Translations under genes and position numbers: made by a program
The notes under the pieces: model-generated
Told to the model about the DNA's origin: nothing
What the model saw: only the letters and a program-made list of their open reading frames with translations
Database searches by the model: none
Assembly: GCF_002847285.1 (NCBI RefSeq)
Contig: NZ_CP025407.1
Span: 6,327,001 to 6,391,000, forward strand
Length of the DNA stretch: 64,000 nucleotides
Source: Streptomyces sp. CMB-StM0423
GTDB taxonomy: Bacteria > Actinomycetota > Actinomycetes > Streptomycetales > Streptomycetaceae
Direction of reading: 5' to 3'
Shown: positions 1 through 7,461 of the stretch, one piece after another
Numbering within the stretch: position 1 is the first letter of the stretch
How the letters are laid out: each line of letters begins with the position of its first letter

Positions 1-1
1 G

Positions 2-181
2 CTTCTCGACGAACCCACCAGTGCGCTCGACGAACAGAGCAGGGACACGGTCGAGCAGTCCATCGCGGCGCTGCGCGGGCGCCGGACGGTACTCCTCGTC
101 TCCCACGACCCGGCGCAGGTGGAGCGCCTGTGCGACACAACCGTCCTCCTGGATCTGCCCGTCGCGGCCGCGGTCCCCTGA
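2..181 (+). CDS. ABC transporter ATP-binding protein, C-terminal fragment
   Basis: Only the last 59 codons are in the window, so the gene is cut by the left edge. The fragment carries the Walker B/D-loop LLDEPTSALD at its very start and the H-loop histidine in LLVSHD about 25 residues later, which is diagnostic of an ABC-type nucleotide-binding domain. It ends soon after the H-loop with no extra domain. Substrate and partner permease cannot be told from this fragment. The gene converges on arsR, with a strong hairpin between them, so it is probably not part of the arsenic cluster. Confidence 0.85.
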   Translation, partial: LLDEPTSALDEQSRDTVEQSIAALRGRRTVLLVSHDPAQVERLCDTTVLLDLPVAAAVP

Positions 182-222
182 TCGCTTCCGCCGAAGCGGA
201 CACCCCCCGGCGCTCGGTACGC

Positions 223-268
223 CGCGGCGCTTCGGTTCCGAACCGCGGTACGGAACCGAAGCGCCGCG
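223..268. terminator. Bidirectional hairpin between ABC gene and arsR
   Basis: A perfect 18-bp inverted repeat (223-240 and 251-268) encloses a 10-nt loop in the gap between two convergent genes. There is no T-run, as is common for terminators in high-GC actinobacteria. Stem length and position support a terminator for both flanking genes. Confidence 0.75.
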
Positions 269-278
269 CCAACCGGCC

Positions 279-620
279 CTACGAGACACCGACCTGGCCG
301 CGCTGATGCAGGATGTGCATCAGCGCCGTACGCACTTCCGCACCCAGGCGGTAGTAGACGAGCCGTCCCTCACGTCTGCTTTCGATCAGACCGATGCTGC
401 GCAGGCGCTTCAAGTGGTGGCTGACCGTCGCGAGGGACACCCCGACGTCCGCCAGTTCGTGCACCGCCGCCTCGGCACCCTCCCGTTCCGCCAGGAGCAT
501 CAGGAGTTGGAGACGGACGGGATCTCCCAAGGTCTTGAACACCCTGGACCACCAGGCCATGTCGGCTGCGCTGAGCGTCAGGCACGTTCCGTCGCACGCA
601 GCGGCGTCCTTGTGGCACAC
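279..620 (-). CDS. arsR: ArsR/SmtB-family metalloregulator (arsR copy 1)
   Basis: A 113-residue winged-helix repressor. Its core has the family signature LGDPVRLQLLMLL and a recognition helix with VSHHLKRL, followed by the wing GRLVYYRL. It lacks the CVC pair typical of the DNA-binding helix in arsenite-responsive ArsR. Instead it has an N-terminal cysteine cluster (Cys2, Cys9, Cys13), so the metal site, if there is one, must be different from that of the neighbouring ArsR. The gene lies 21 nt downstream of arsR copy 2 on the same strand and is probably cotranscribed with it. The effector is not known; thiophilic metals or metalloids are likely from the family and the context. Confidence 0.85.
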   Translation of the reverse strand: MCHKDAAACDGTCLTLSAADMAWWSRVFKTLGDPVRLQLLMLLAEREGAEAAVHELADVGVSLATVSHHLKRLRSIGLIESRREGRLVYYRLGAEVRTALMHILHQRGQVGVS

Positions 621-641
621 GTCGTCTCCTCAGCCGCCGAC

Positions 642-1004
642 TCAGTCGGCCTGCGACAGCAGGCCGGCCATGACCGACAGCGCCCCGGGCGCGACCCGGT
701 AGTACACCCAACTCGCGCGGCGCTCCGACAACAGCAGCCCGGCTTCCCGCAGCTTGCGCAGGTGGTGGCTGACCGTGGGCTGGGAGACGCCGACGTCCTG
801 GATCTCGCAGACGCAGGCTTCCCCGCCCGGGCGAACGGCGATCTTCGAGAAGAGCCTCAGGCGAACGGGGTCGGACAGCGCCTTGAACATGGCGGCGATG
901 GGCTCCGCGTCTTCTGCGGAGAGCTCTTCGCGTCCCAGTGGCTGACAGCACCCCAAGGGCGTGATGGTGGCGAGCGTGGTGGGCCCCGGAGCCAACTTAG
1001 ACAT
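642..1004 (-). CDS. arsR: ArsR-family arsenite-responsive repressor (arsR copy 2)
   Basis: A 120-residue SmtB/ArsR repressor with the SDPVRLRLF core and the recognition helix VSQPTVSHHLRKL. A vicinal cysteine pair (Cys19-Cys20) in the N-terminal arm plus CVC (Cys64, Cys66) beside the DNA-binding helix resembles the three-thiol As(III) site known from Corynebacterium glutamicum ArsR1, so arsenite or antimonite sensing is likely (inference from the family). It is divergent from the cadI/arsI-like gene across a 160-nt region that holds two copies of a shared operator-like sequence, and is followed by arsR copy 1. Confidence 0.9.
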   Translation of the reverse strand: MSKLAPGPTTLATITPLGCCQPLGREELSAEDAEPIAAMFKALSDPVRLRLFSKIAVRPGGEACVCEIQDVGVSQPTVSHHLRKLREAGLLLSERRASWVYYRVAPGALSVMAGLLSQAD

Positions 1005-1010
1005 ACCTCT

Positions 1011-1027
1011 ATGTTGACACCTGTCGA
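1011..1027 (+). promoter_or_regulatory. Candidate ArsR operator, copy 1
   Basis: ATGTTGACACCTGTCGA contains the imperfect dyad TTGACA-CC-TGTCGA. The 12-nt run CTCTATGTTGAC that starts this site (1007-1018) recurs exactly at 1087-1098, and the 17-mer matches the sequence at the arsR3 start codon at 14 of 17 positions. It lies just upstream of arsR copy 2, where an autorepressor should bind. Binding is inferred. Confidence 0.55.
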
Positions 1028-1090
1028 ATCACCTGCCAAGGGGTGCGCATTGAGGCGGGCGGCCCGTAGGGGTGGATTCGATGAATCTCT

Positions 1091-1107
1091 ATGTTGACGA
1101 ACGTCGA
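1091..1107 (+). promoter_or_regulatory. Candidate ArsR operator, copy 2
   Basis: ATGTTGACGAACGTCGA, with dyad TTGACG-AA-CGTCGA, is the second copy of the same motif, 80 nt from the first and 57-73 nt upstream of the cadI/arsI-like start. The two copies flank the shared divergent promoter region, so one regulator could control both directions. Confidence 0.55.
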
Positions 1108-1163
1108 TCCCGAGTGCATGCTGAGCGCAACATCGAAGAATGTCGAAACAGAAGGAATGGTCC

Positions 1164-1622
1164 ATGTCTCGGATACAACTCGCCCTTCGCGTCCCCGACC
1201 TGCAGGCATCGATCGACTTCTACAGCAAGCTGTTCGGTGCCGGGCCGGCCAAGCTCCGCGACGGCTACGCCAACTTCGCCATCGCGGAACCTCCCCTCAA
1301 GCTGGTCCTCATCGAGGGAGCGGCGGGAGAGGACACCCGCATCGACCACCTGGGGGTGGAGGTGGCATCCACGGAGGATGTCCGGCAGGCCACGGACCGA
1401 CTGGATCTGGCCGGGCTGCCCACCGCCGAGGAGAACGACACCACCTGCTGCTACGCCCTGCAGGACAAGGTCTGGGTGCACGGTCCCGGCCAGGAGCCGT
1501 GGGAGGTGTACGTCGTCAAGGCCGACGCCGACTCCCCGGCGAAGGGGGAGAGCGGCAACTGCTGCACTCCGGCAGACGCCGCTCCGGCCGAGCGACAGCC
1601 TGCGGCTGCCGGTTGCTGCTGA
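1164..1622 (+). CDS. CadI/ArsI-family VOC protein (organoarsenical or cadmium response)
   Basis: A 152-residue vicinal-oxygen-chelate (glyoxalase/dioxygenase fold) protein. It resembles ArsI C-As lyases and the cadmium-inducible CadI of mycobacteria: GYANFAI, PLKLVLIEG, IDHLGVEV and TTCCYALQDKVWV are seen in order. The vicinal Cys95-Cys96 sits where ArsI binds trivalent methylarsenical. Of the Fe(II) triad, His62 and a glutamate in EPWEVY are present, but the first ligand position is Gln5, as I recall for CadI, so C-As lyase activity is uncertain. The tail has two more CC pairs. ATG 1164 is preferred over 1140 because GAAGGA lies 7 nt upstream. Divergent from the two arsR genes. Confidence 0.8.
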   Translation: MSRIQLALRVPDLQASIDFYSKLFGAGPAKLRDGYANFAIAEPPLKLVLIEGAAGEDTRIDHLGVEVASTEDVRQATDRLDLAGLPTAEENDTTCCYALQDKVWVHGPGQEPWEVYVVKADADSPAKGESGNCCTPADAAPAERQPAAAGCC

Positions 1623-1985
1623 TCAACGGGTAAGCATGTCCGTACGCGCGGGGACGCAACCGCAGCCGTTCCGCGGCCGCGTGCCCGCGCGGCTCTGCCC
1701 GCCCTGCGCCTGACCCGGATCACGAACCGGGGCATCGCGTACCACCCCGAGATCACCGCCGCCACCGGCTGGAGCCGGGCGGCCCGCACCGCCACGTTCC
1801 CCGTGCGCTCCCCGCCTTGGCCATGGCCGCTTCGCCGGGCAGCCACCACCCTCGTCGGCGCCCTCGCCGTGATCAGTGCAATCGCGGCGGGGACCACTCA
1901 TCGCACGGCACCCCGGCGAGGAAAGCAGCCCGGAGAGGGGGTGGCGACGCCTTGTCAGGGCAGATCGCGGGCTGGTGGGGACTCC
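1623..1985. other. 363-nt gap, no intact gene; possible gene remnant
   Basis: Between convergent cadI/arsI and arsC. The + strand frame from about 1684 to 1900 reads like coding sequence for a short distance (RITNRGIAYHPEITAATGW) but has no good start or ribosome-binding site, and runs on antisense through arsC. I do not recognise a family. It may be a decayed gene left by assembly of the arsenic cluster. Confidence 0.3.
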
Positions 1986-2399
1986 CTACGGGCCGGCTGC
2001 CGGGGCAATGCCGGCGATGAGGGCCTCGATACGCGAACGGATCTCGTCGCGGATGGGGCGTACCGCCTCGACACCCTGCCCGGTGGGGTCGTCGAGATCC
2101 CAGTCGAGGTAGGTCTTGCCCGGGAAGATGGGGCAGGCGTCACCGCATCCCATGGTGATGACGACATCGGATGCCTGCACGGCGTCGACGGTGAGGACCT
2201 TGGGCTGCTCGTGCGCGATGTCGATGCCGGCCTCCCGCATCGCCTCGACGACCGCGGGGTTGACGGTGTCGGCCGGGACCGAGCCGGCGGAGCGGACCTC
2301 GACACGGTCGCCGGCGAGGTGGGTCAGCCAGGCGGCGGCCATCTGGGAGCGGCCGGCGTTGTGGACGCAGACGAACAGGACGGAGGGCTTGTCGGGCAT
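1986..2399 (-). CDS. arsC: Arsenate reductase, low-molecular-weight phosphatase type
   Basis: A 137-residue cytoplasmic enzyme that reduces As(V) to As(III) for export. The P-loop CVHNAGRS starts at Cys11, and Cys85 and Cys89 in MGCGDACP supply the other thiols of the three-cysteine relay known for LMW-PTP-type ArsC. The DP pair in DLDDPTG is the family's general acid region. The electron donor (thioredoxin or mycothiol/mycoredoxin) cannot be read from sequence. It is transcribed away from arsR3-acr3, with a 70-nt shared promoter region that contains an ArsR-like site. Confidence 0.93.
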   Translation of the reverse strand: MPDKPSVLFVCVHNAGRSQMAAAWLTHLAGDRVEVRSAGSVPADTVNPAVVEAMREAGIDIAHEQPKVLTVDAVQASDVVITMGCGDACPIFPGKTYLDWDLDDPTGQGVEAVRPIRDEIRSRIEALIAGIAPAAGP

Positions 2400-2469
2400 C
2401 GCGGTCTCTCTTGTCTTGCGGCGATGGGCGGGGTGGCATCAGCTTCGCCTGATGTGACAGTATCAGCCC

Positions 2470-2486
2470 ATGCTGACATCAGTCGA
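2470..2486 (+). promoter_or_regulatory. Candidate ArsR operator overlapping the arsR3 start codon
   Basis: ATGCTGACATCAGTCGA matches operator copy 1 at 14 of 17 positions and begins at the arsR3 ATG. A longer dyad CTGATGT (2449-2455) / ACATCAG (2476-2482) spans the arsC-arsR3 gap. With no Shine-Dalgarno before ATG 2470, the mRNA may be leaderless, so a site on the start codon would sit at the transcription start. Confidence 0.5.
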
Positions 2487-2781
2487 CACTGAAGTGATCC
2501 GTGCGCTGGCGGATCCACTCCGGCTCCGGATCGTGGAGCTTCTGGCCGTGGAGACGCTGTGTACCACGCACCTGGTGGAGGAGACAGGTGCCCGGCAGAC
2601 GAACCTGTCCAACCATCTGCGGGTGCTGCGCGAGGCCGGGGTGGTGGAGACCGAGCCGTGCGGTCGCTTCACGTACTACAAGCTGTGCCCCGCGGTGCTG
2701 GAGGCGCTGGCAGGCTCGTTCACCGAACTGGCCGCAGCCGCCCGTACCACCGTCGAGACCGACCGCAAGCGGGCCTGCTGA
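2470..2781 (+). CDS. arsR: ArsR-family repressor (arsR copy 3), upstream of acr3
   Basis: A 103-residue winged-helix regulator: RALADPLRLRIVELL core, recognition region ARQTNLSNHLRVLREAG, wing GRFTYYKL. Cysteines are at CTTH in the third helix, in EPCGR next to the wing, at KLCP and at the C-terminus, a layout unlike either upstream ArsR. There is no plausible ribosome-binding site before ATG 2470, which suggests leaderless translation, common in actinobacteria. The stop is one base before the acr3 start, so the pair is translationally linked. It probably represses arsR3-acr3 and possibly arsC. Confidence 0.88.
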   Translation: MLTSVDTEVIRALADPLRLRIVELLAVETLCTTHLVEETGARQTNLSNHLRVLREAGVVETEPCGRFTYYKLCPAVLEALAGSFTELAAAARTTVETDRKRAC

Positions 2782-2782
2782 C

Positions 2783-3907
2783 ATGGCCTCGACCCCCGCC
2801 ACCAGCCCCGGGGCCGGGACAGAGGCGTCCGTGGTCGGGAAGCTGTCGACGCTCGACCGGTTCCTCGCCGCATGGATCCTGCTGGCCATGGCCGCCGGTC
2901 TCGGCCTGGGCGGCCTCGTCCCCGGGCTGGACGACGCGCTGGCGAAGGTGGAGATCGGCGGCATCTCGTTGCCCATCGCCCTGGGCCTGCTGGTCATGAT
3001 GTACCCGGTGCTGGCCAAGGTCCGCTACGACCGTCTCGACGCGGTCACCGGCGACCGGAAGCTGATGGCCGCCTCCCTGGTGGTCAACTGGCTCGTCGGT
3101 CCGGCGGTGATGTTCGCCCTCGCCTGGATCTTCCTGCCGGACCTGCCCGAGTACCGCACCGGCCTGATCATCGTCGGGCTCGCCCGCTGCATCGCGATGG
3201 TCATCATCTGGAACGACCTGGCCTGCGGCGACCGCGAAGCCGCCGCCGTCCTGGTGACGCTCAACTCCGTCTTCCAGGTACTGGCCTTCGGCCTGCTCGG
3301 CTGGTTCTACCTCGACATCCTCCCCGGCTGGCTCGGCCTGGGCGACGGCGAGCACCTGGACATCTCAGTCTGGAAGATCGCCGCCAACGTCGCCGTCTTC
3401 CTCGGCGTCCCCCTGCTCGCCGGTTTCCTCACCCGCCGCATCGGCGAACGCCGCCTCGGCCGCGCGGACTACGAGCAGCGGTTCCTGCCCCGCATCGGCC
3501 CCTGGGCGCTGTACGGGCTGCTGTTCACGATCGTGCTCCTCTTCGCCCTCCAGGGCGAGACCATCACCTCGCAGCCCCTGGACGTCGTGCGGATCGCGCT
3601 GCCGCTGCTGGTGTACTTCGCGCTGATGTGGTTCGGCACCTTCGCCCTCGGCAAGGCGATCGGCCTGGCCTACGACCGCACCGCCACTCTCGCCTTCACC
3701 GCTGCCGGCAACAACTTCGAACTCGCCATCGCCGTAGCCATCGCCACCTTCGGCGTCACCTCCGGCCAGGCCCTCTCCGGCGTCGTCGGCCCCCTCATCG
3801 AGGTGCCCGTGCTCGTCGCGCTCGTGTACGTCTCCCTCGCCTGGCGCCGCAAGTTCACCTCCGCGGAGTTTTCCGGAGAAGCCCCCGAGCGTGCCCCGGC
3901 TCAATGA
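2783..3907 (+). CDS. acr3: ACR3-family arsenite efflux permease
   Basis: A 374-residue inner-membrane transporter with about ten hydrophobic helices that expels As(III), the product of ArsC, by the membrane potential. The ACR3 signature is clear: GLARCIAMVIIWNDLA carries the conserved essential cysteine, and AGNNFELAIAVAIATFG is the conserved C-terminal helix motif. The length fits the family. ATG 2783 follows the arsR3 stop by one base; the frame is open upstream to 2501 but that part is antisense-free overlap with arsR3 and not expected to be translated. Confidence 0.94.
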   Translation: MASTPATSPGAGTEASVVGKLSTLDRFLAAWILLAMAAGLGLGGLVPGLDDALAKVEIGGISLPIALGLLVMMYPVLAKVRYDRLDAVTGDRKLMAASLVVNWLVGPAVMFALAWIFLPDLPEYRTGLIIVGLARCIAMVIIWNDLACGDREAAAVLVTLNSVFQVLAFGLLGWFYLDILPGWLGLGDGEHLDISVWKIAANVAVFLGVPLLAGFLTRRIGERRLGRADYEQRFLPRIGPWALYGLLFTIVLLFALQGETITSQPLDVVRIALPLLVYFALMWFGTFALGKAIGLAYDRTATLAFTAAGNNFELAIAVAIATFGVTSGQALSGVVGPLIEVPVLVALVYVSLAWRRKFTSAEFSGEAPERAPAQ

Positions 3908-4274
3908 ACGAACCTCCAGCAGCGACGGCGTGGGCACCTGAGTAGTTCGCCAGGGGCAGACAGGGAAGACCGCGGAATAACTGGCCACGTGGCCGAGGTC
4001 ATGTGAACATCGACCTTGCCGAGAATCCCAGGTCAGAGAGGCGCCTCTGTACCCCGGCTTCCCGCTCGACCCGTCTTCGTAAGCCGATGAGGGCCGCTAC
4101 CCCGACCGTGGGGTAGCGGCCCTCGTAGCGTTGCTGAGGTCACGTCAGAGAATCGACTGGGCGGTGCACACCCGGTGCACAAGAGGGTGGGAAGCCAGGG
4201 GTGACAGTGGGAGCCAAAGAGCAGAGTTTCCCAGGTCACAGCCGCTTTCCGGGGCTTCCGCCCAGGTCACCCGT
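3908..4274. other. Convergent gap between acr3 and glnA with repeats
   Basis: No gene supported. It holds the terminator at 4089-4124, three copies of CCCAGGTCA (near 4029, 4232 and 4262) and a doublet CGGTGCACAC/CGGTGCACAA near 4162-4180. A 68-codon minus-strand ORF (4033-4239) has no recognisable domain. The short repeats at the edge of the arsenic cluster could mark an old insertion junction, but no integrase or duplicated attachment core is visible. Confidence 0.4.
4089..4124. terminator. Bidirectional terminator between acr3 and glnA
   Basis: A perfect 15-bp stem (4089-4103 with 4110-4124) closed by a 6-nt loop lies between convergent acr3 and glnA. The GC-rich stem without a U-tract is typical of Streptomyces intrinsic terminators. 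Confidence 0.8.
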
Positions 4275-5690
4275 TTAGATGTCGAAGTACAGCTCGAACT
4301 CGTGCGGGTGCGGGCGGAGCTGGATCGGCTCGATCTCCTGGGTGCGCTTGAAGTCGACCCACGTTTCGATCAGGTCGGACGTGAAGACGCCGCCCTGGAG
4401 GAGGAACTCGTGGTCGGCTTCCAGGGCTTCCAGAACGGCCGGGAGGTTCGTCGGGACCTGGGGGACCGCGGCGTGCTCCTCGGGGGCCAGTTCGTAGAGG
4501 TCCTTGTCGACCGGCTCGGCGGGCTCGATCTTGTTCTTGATGCCGTCCAGGCCCGCCAGCAGCATCGCGGAGAAGGCCAGGTACGGGTTGCCCGAGGAGT
4601 CCGGGGCGCGGAACTCGATGCGCTTGGCCTTCGCGCTGGCGCCCGTGATCGGGATGCGGATCGCCGCCGAGCGGTTGCGCTGCGAGTAGACCAGGTTGAC
4701 CGGGGCCTCGAAGCCGGGGACCAGGCGGTGGTACGAGTTCACCGTCGGGTTCGTGAAGGCCAGCAGCGCCGGGGCGTGGCGGAGGATGCCGCCGATGTAG
4801 TAGCGGGCGGTGTCCGACAGGCCCGCGTAGCCCTGCTCGTCGTAGAAGAGCGGCTCGCCGCCGGTCCAGAGCGACTGGTGGCAGTGCATGCCGGAGCCGT
4901 TGTCGCCGAAGATGGGCTTGGGCATGAAGGTCGCGGTCTTGCCGTTGCGCCAGGCGACGTTCTTCACGATGTACTTGAAGAGCATCAGGTCGTCCGCCGC
5001 GGCCAGCAGCGTGTTGAACTTGTAGTTGATCTCCGCCTGGCCCGCGGTGCCCACCTCGTGGTGCTGGCGCTCGACCTTGAGGCCCGACGCGGCGAGTTCG
5101 AGGGAGATCTCCGCGCGCAGGTCGGCGAAGTGGTCGACCGGCGGGGCGGGGAAGTAGCCGCCCTTGTAGCGGACCTTGTAGCCGCGGTTGCCGCCGTCCT
5201 CCACGGCGCCGGTGTTCCAGGCGCCCGCCTCGGAGTCGATGTGGTAGTACCCGGCGTTCGCCTTCGTCTCGAAGCGGACGTCGTCGAAGACGTAGAACTC
5301 CGCCTCCGGCCCGAAGTACGCGGTGTCCGCGATGCCGGACGAGGCGAGGTACGCCTCGGCCTTTTTGGCCACGTTCCGCGGGTCGCGGCTGTACTGCTCG
5401 CCGGTGATCGGGTCGTGGATGAAGAAGTTGATGTTGAGCGTCTTGTCCTTGCGGAACGGGTCGAGGCGGGACGTGGTGAGGTCCGGCACGAGCGCCATGT
5501 CGGATTCGTGGATGGCCTGGAAGCCACGGATCGACGAGCCGTCGAACATGAGCTGGCCGTCGGGCTCGAAGACGTCCACGGGCACCGTGAAGTGCTGCAT
5601 GACGCCCGGCAGATCGCAGAAACGCACGTCGACGAACTTCACGTCGTTGTCCGCGATGTACTGCTGGACCTCGTCGGCGTTCTGGAACAT
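4275..5690 (-). CDS. glnA: Glutamine synthetase type I (adenylylatable, beta subtype)
   Basis: A 471-residue cytoplasmic dodecameric enzyme making glutamine from glutamate and ammonia with ATP. Seen: the N-terminal beta-grasp VKFVDVRFCDLPG, the catalytic FDGSSIRGFQ, ATP-site KPIFGDNGSGMHCHQSLW, and the adenylylation loop KDLYELAPEE with the target tyrosine, which marks the GlnE-controlled class. ATG 5690 is chosen over the upstream in-frame start because GAGGAGG-type sequence lies a few bases ahead and the protein then starts MFQNADEVQQ as in other actinobacteria. Upstream is a full GlnR site, so nitrogen control is likely. It converges on acr3. Confidence 0.97.
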   Translation of the reverse strand: MFQNADEVQQYIADNDVKFVDVRFCDLPGVMQHFTVPVDVFEPDGQLMFDGSSIRGFQAIHESDMALVPDLTTSRLDPFRKDKTLNINFFIHDPITGEQYSRDPRNVAKKAEAYLASSGIADTAYFGPEAEFYVFDDVRFETKANAGYYHIDSEAGAWNTGAVEDGGNRGYKVRYKGGYFPAPPVDHFADLRAEISLELAASGLKVERQHHEVGTAGQAEINYKFNTLLAAADDLMLFKYIVKNVAWRNGKTATFMPKPIFGDNGSGMHCHQSLWTGGEPLFYDEQGYAGLSDTARYYIGGILRHAPALLAFTNPTVNSYHRLVPGFEAPVNLVYSQRNRSAAIRIPITGASAKAKRIEFRAPDSSGNPYLAFSAMLLAGLDGIKNKIEPAEPVDKDLYELAPEEHAAVPQVPTNLPAVLEALEADHEFLLQGGVFTSDLIETWVDFKRTQEIEPIQLRPHPHEFELYFDI

Positions 5691-5797
5691 CCCACTCCTC
5701 CTATGTCCCGCCGCGAGGGGACGGGTAAGCCTGCAGAGCCTGTGCGAGGTGCGCCTGCCGGCGTGCCGGCATGCTCGCCCGAGCCTAGGCACCCGGG

Positions 5798-5835
5798 ATT
5801 TCTCGGGCATGACCCGTTTGTTTCGCCGATGTTAA
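5798..5835 (-). promoter_or_regulatory. GlnR box upstream of glnA
   Basis: Read on the glnA strand: TTAAC-N6-GAAAC-N6-GTCAT-N6-GAAAT. This is the a1-b1-a2-b2 layout of the Streptomyces GlnR consensus (gTnAc-n6-GaAAc, repeated at 22-bp period), one box exact and three with a single mismatch. It lies 108-145 nt upstream of the glnA start. GlnR is known to activate glnA under nitrogen limitation in Streptomyces. Confidence 0.85.
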
Positions 5836-5963
5836 CCACGGCCCCCGGCCAGGCCCGGGAACCCGGCCCCGGCAGCCCCCCGGGTGGCCGGAATCGTATG
5901 CGGTCCGGGGCCGTCGGCAGGGGGCGAGGAGGGGCCGCGCGTGCCGGGCAGTACCGTGGATGC

Positions 5964-6440
5964 GTGGATGACGCGGAGAAGCGGCAAGCAATAGGTTCGT
6001 GGCTCTCCGGCCCCCGCTCGGCGGCCGAGGACATGGGCGTCGACTTCGGCTACCGGGGCCAGCGTCTCGGGATGCCCGAGACCGGGCCCGGCTCGGTCGC
6101 GCCGGTCGGCCGGCGGATCGCGGCGCTGGTCGTCGACTGGCTGCTGTGCCAGCTCATCGCCTACGGACTGTTCGCCGGCGGCGACAGCCGGTCGCTCGGG
6201 CTGTGGACCATGGTCGTCTTCTTCGTGATGACCGTACTGCTGGTCGGCACCCTCGGCTTCACGCCGGGCAAGCGGATCATGCGCATCCGCGTCGTCGCCG
6301 AGAGCGGCGCCCGGCTCGGCTTCGTCGGCACCATCGTGCGCTCCGTGCTGCTCTGCCTGCTGATCCCCGCCGTCGTCTTCGACCGCGACACCCGCGGGCT
6401 GCACGACCGGGTCGCCCGCGCCGTCGAGGTGCGGTTCTGA
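5964..6440 (+). CDS. RDD-family membrane protein
   Basis: A 158-residue protein with an RDD domain: the aromatic/arginine start APVGRRIAALVVDWLL, helix FFVMTVLLVGTLGFTPGKR, and the terminal FDRDTRGLHDRVARAVEV that carries the name-giving Arg-Asp-Asp-like residues. About three membrane helices follow a soluble N-terminus of about 45 residues. GTG 5964 gives MDDAEKRQAIGSWLSGP, matching the usual start of this actinobacterial protein beside glnA; the frame is open far upstream, but only as antisense of glnA. Function unknown. Divergent from glnA and in the conserved position. Confidence 0.85.
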   Translation: MDDAEKRQAIGSWLSGPRSAAEDMGVDFGYRGQRLGMPETGPGSVAPVGRRIAALVVDWLLCQLIAYGLFAGGDSRSLGLWTMVVFFVMTVLLVGTLGFTPGKRIMRIRVVAESGARLGFVGTIVRSVLLCLLIPAVVFDRDTRGLHDRVARAVEVRF

Positions 6441-6509
6441 GCGGGTTCTGAGCGAGGGCTGAGGGATGTCCCCGAGGTCCGAGCGAGGTCCGGTACTGAG
6501 CCCGGGCCC

Positions 6510-6600
6510 ATCTGGCTCCGGGCTTTCCGCGTCCCGTCGGTCCTTCTGAGCCGGGACCTCCGCGTCCGGGTTTCCTGAGCCGGGCCTTCCGCGCCCGGTC
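6510..6600. repeat. Three imperfect tandem copies of a 27-29 nt hairpin unit
   Basis: Units of the form CTGAGCCGGGMCYTCCGCGYCCGG start near 6511 (degenerate), 6546 and 6575. Each can fold into a small hairpin. They fill the gap between the convergent RDD and DUF4191 genes and may serve as a terminator. Confidence 0.6.
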
Positions 6601-6650
6601 TCAATGCCCCTCCCGGGGCCCTCCCCGTACCCGTACGCGATCCGCCGCGC

Positions 6651-7346
6651 TCAGCGCAGCTTGCCGCCGCCCTTCGGCATCCGCATGCCCTTCGGCATCG
6701 GCCCCTTCGGGATCGGCATGTTGCTCATCAGGTCGCCCAGCGCCTTCAGCCGGTCGTTGACCTGCGTGACCTGGGGGCCCTGCAGCACCCGCGGCAGCTT
6801 CACCAGCGTGGCCCGCAGCTTCTTCAGCGGCACCTGGCCCTCGTCGTTGCCGACGACGATGTCGTGGACCGGCACGTCCGCGACCACCCGGTTCATCTTC
6901 TTCTTCTCGGCCGCCAGCAGGCCCTTCAGCCGGTTCGGGTTGCCCTCGCCGACCAGGACGATGCCCGCCTTGCCCACGGCCCGGTGCACGACGTCCTGCT
7001 GCCGCGTCATCGACACCGCGGGGGTGACGGTCCAGCCCCGCTTCATGTTGTCCAGCACCGCCGCGGCCGCGCCCGGCTGGCCCTCCATCTGCCCGAACGC
7101 CGCCGCCTCCGCGCGCCGGCCGAAGACGATCGCCATGCCGAGCAGCGCGAGCAGGAAACCGACGATGCCCAGGTAGATCGGGTGCCCGATGAGGAAGCCG
7201 ATGCCCAGGGCGGCGCCGAGGACCAGGATGCCCACGCCCGCGACGATCAGACCGACCTTGGGGTCGGCCCGCCTGGTCATCTTGTACGTGAGGGCGATCT
7301 GCTTCAGACGCCCGGTGTTCTCGGGTGTGGGTTCACTGCTGGCCAT
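6651..7346 (-). CDS. DUF4191 integral membrane protein
   Basis: A 231-residue protein conserved in actinobacteria beside the lipoate genes. Residues about 32-76 form two closely spaced transmembrane helices. The rest is a basic cytoplasmic domain (VGKAGIVLVGEGNPNRLKG, KKKMNRVV, VPVHDIVVG), ending in a Gly/Met/Pro/Lys-rich tail (PKGPMPKGMRMPKGGGK). The DUF4191 family has no assigned function. It converges on the RDD gene, and a small ORF and lipA follow upstream on the same strand. Confidence 0.85.
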   Translation of the reverse strand: MASSEPTPENTGRLKQIALTYKMTRRADPKVGLIVAGVGILVLGAALGIGFLIGHPIYLGIVGFLLALLGMAIVFGRRAEAAAFGQMEGQPGAAAAVLDNMKRGWTVTPAVSMTRQQDVVHRAVGKAGIVLVGEGNPNRLKGLLAAEKKKMNRVVADVPVHDIVVGNDEGQVPLKKLRATLVKLPRVLQGPQVTQVNDRLKALGDLMSNMPIPKGPMPKGMRMPKGGGKLR

Positions 7347-7461
7347 GCCGCGAATTCTACGGCCAGCCGGGCCCGAGGTCAGACCGGGCCCGGCACCGGA
7401 TGGCCGGATCGGGGCGGCGCCGGGACGCGGGCGGGGTGCCGGCGGCGCCGGGGCGGGGTGG

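Noticed and set aside
1803..2492. 229-codon + strand ORF covering arsC antisense
   Set aside because: It is mostly the complement of the clearly real arsC gene.
4033..4239. 68-codon minus-strand ORF before glnA
   Set aside because: It contains the terminator hairpin and has no ribosome-binding site or domain.
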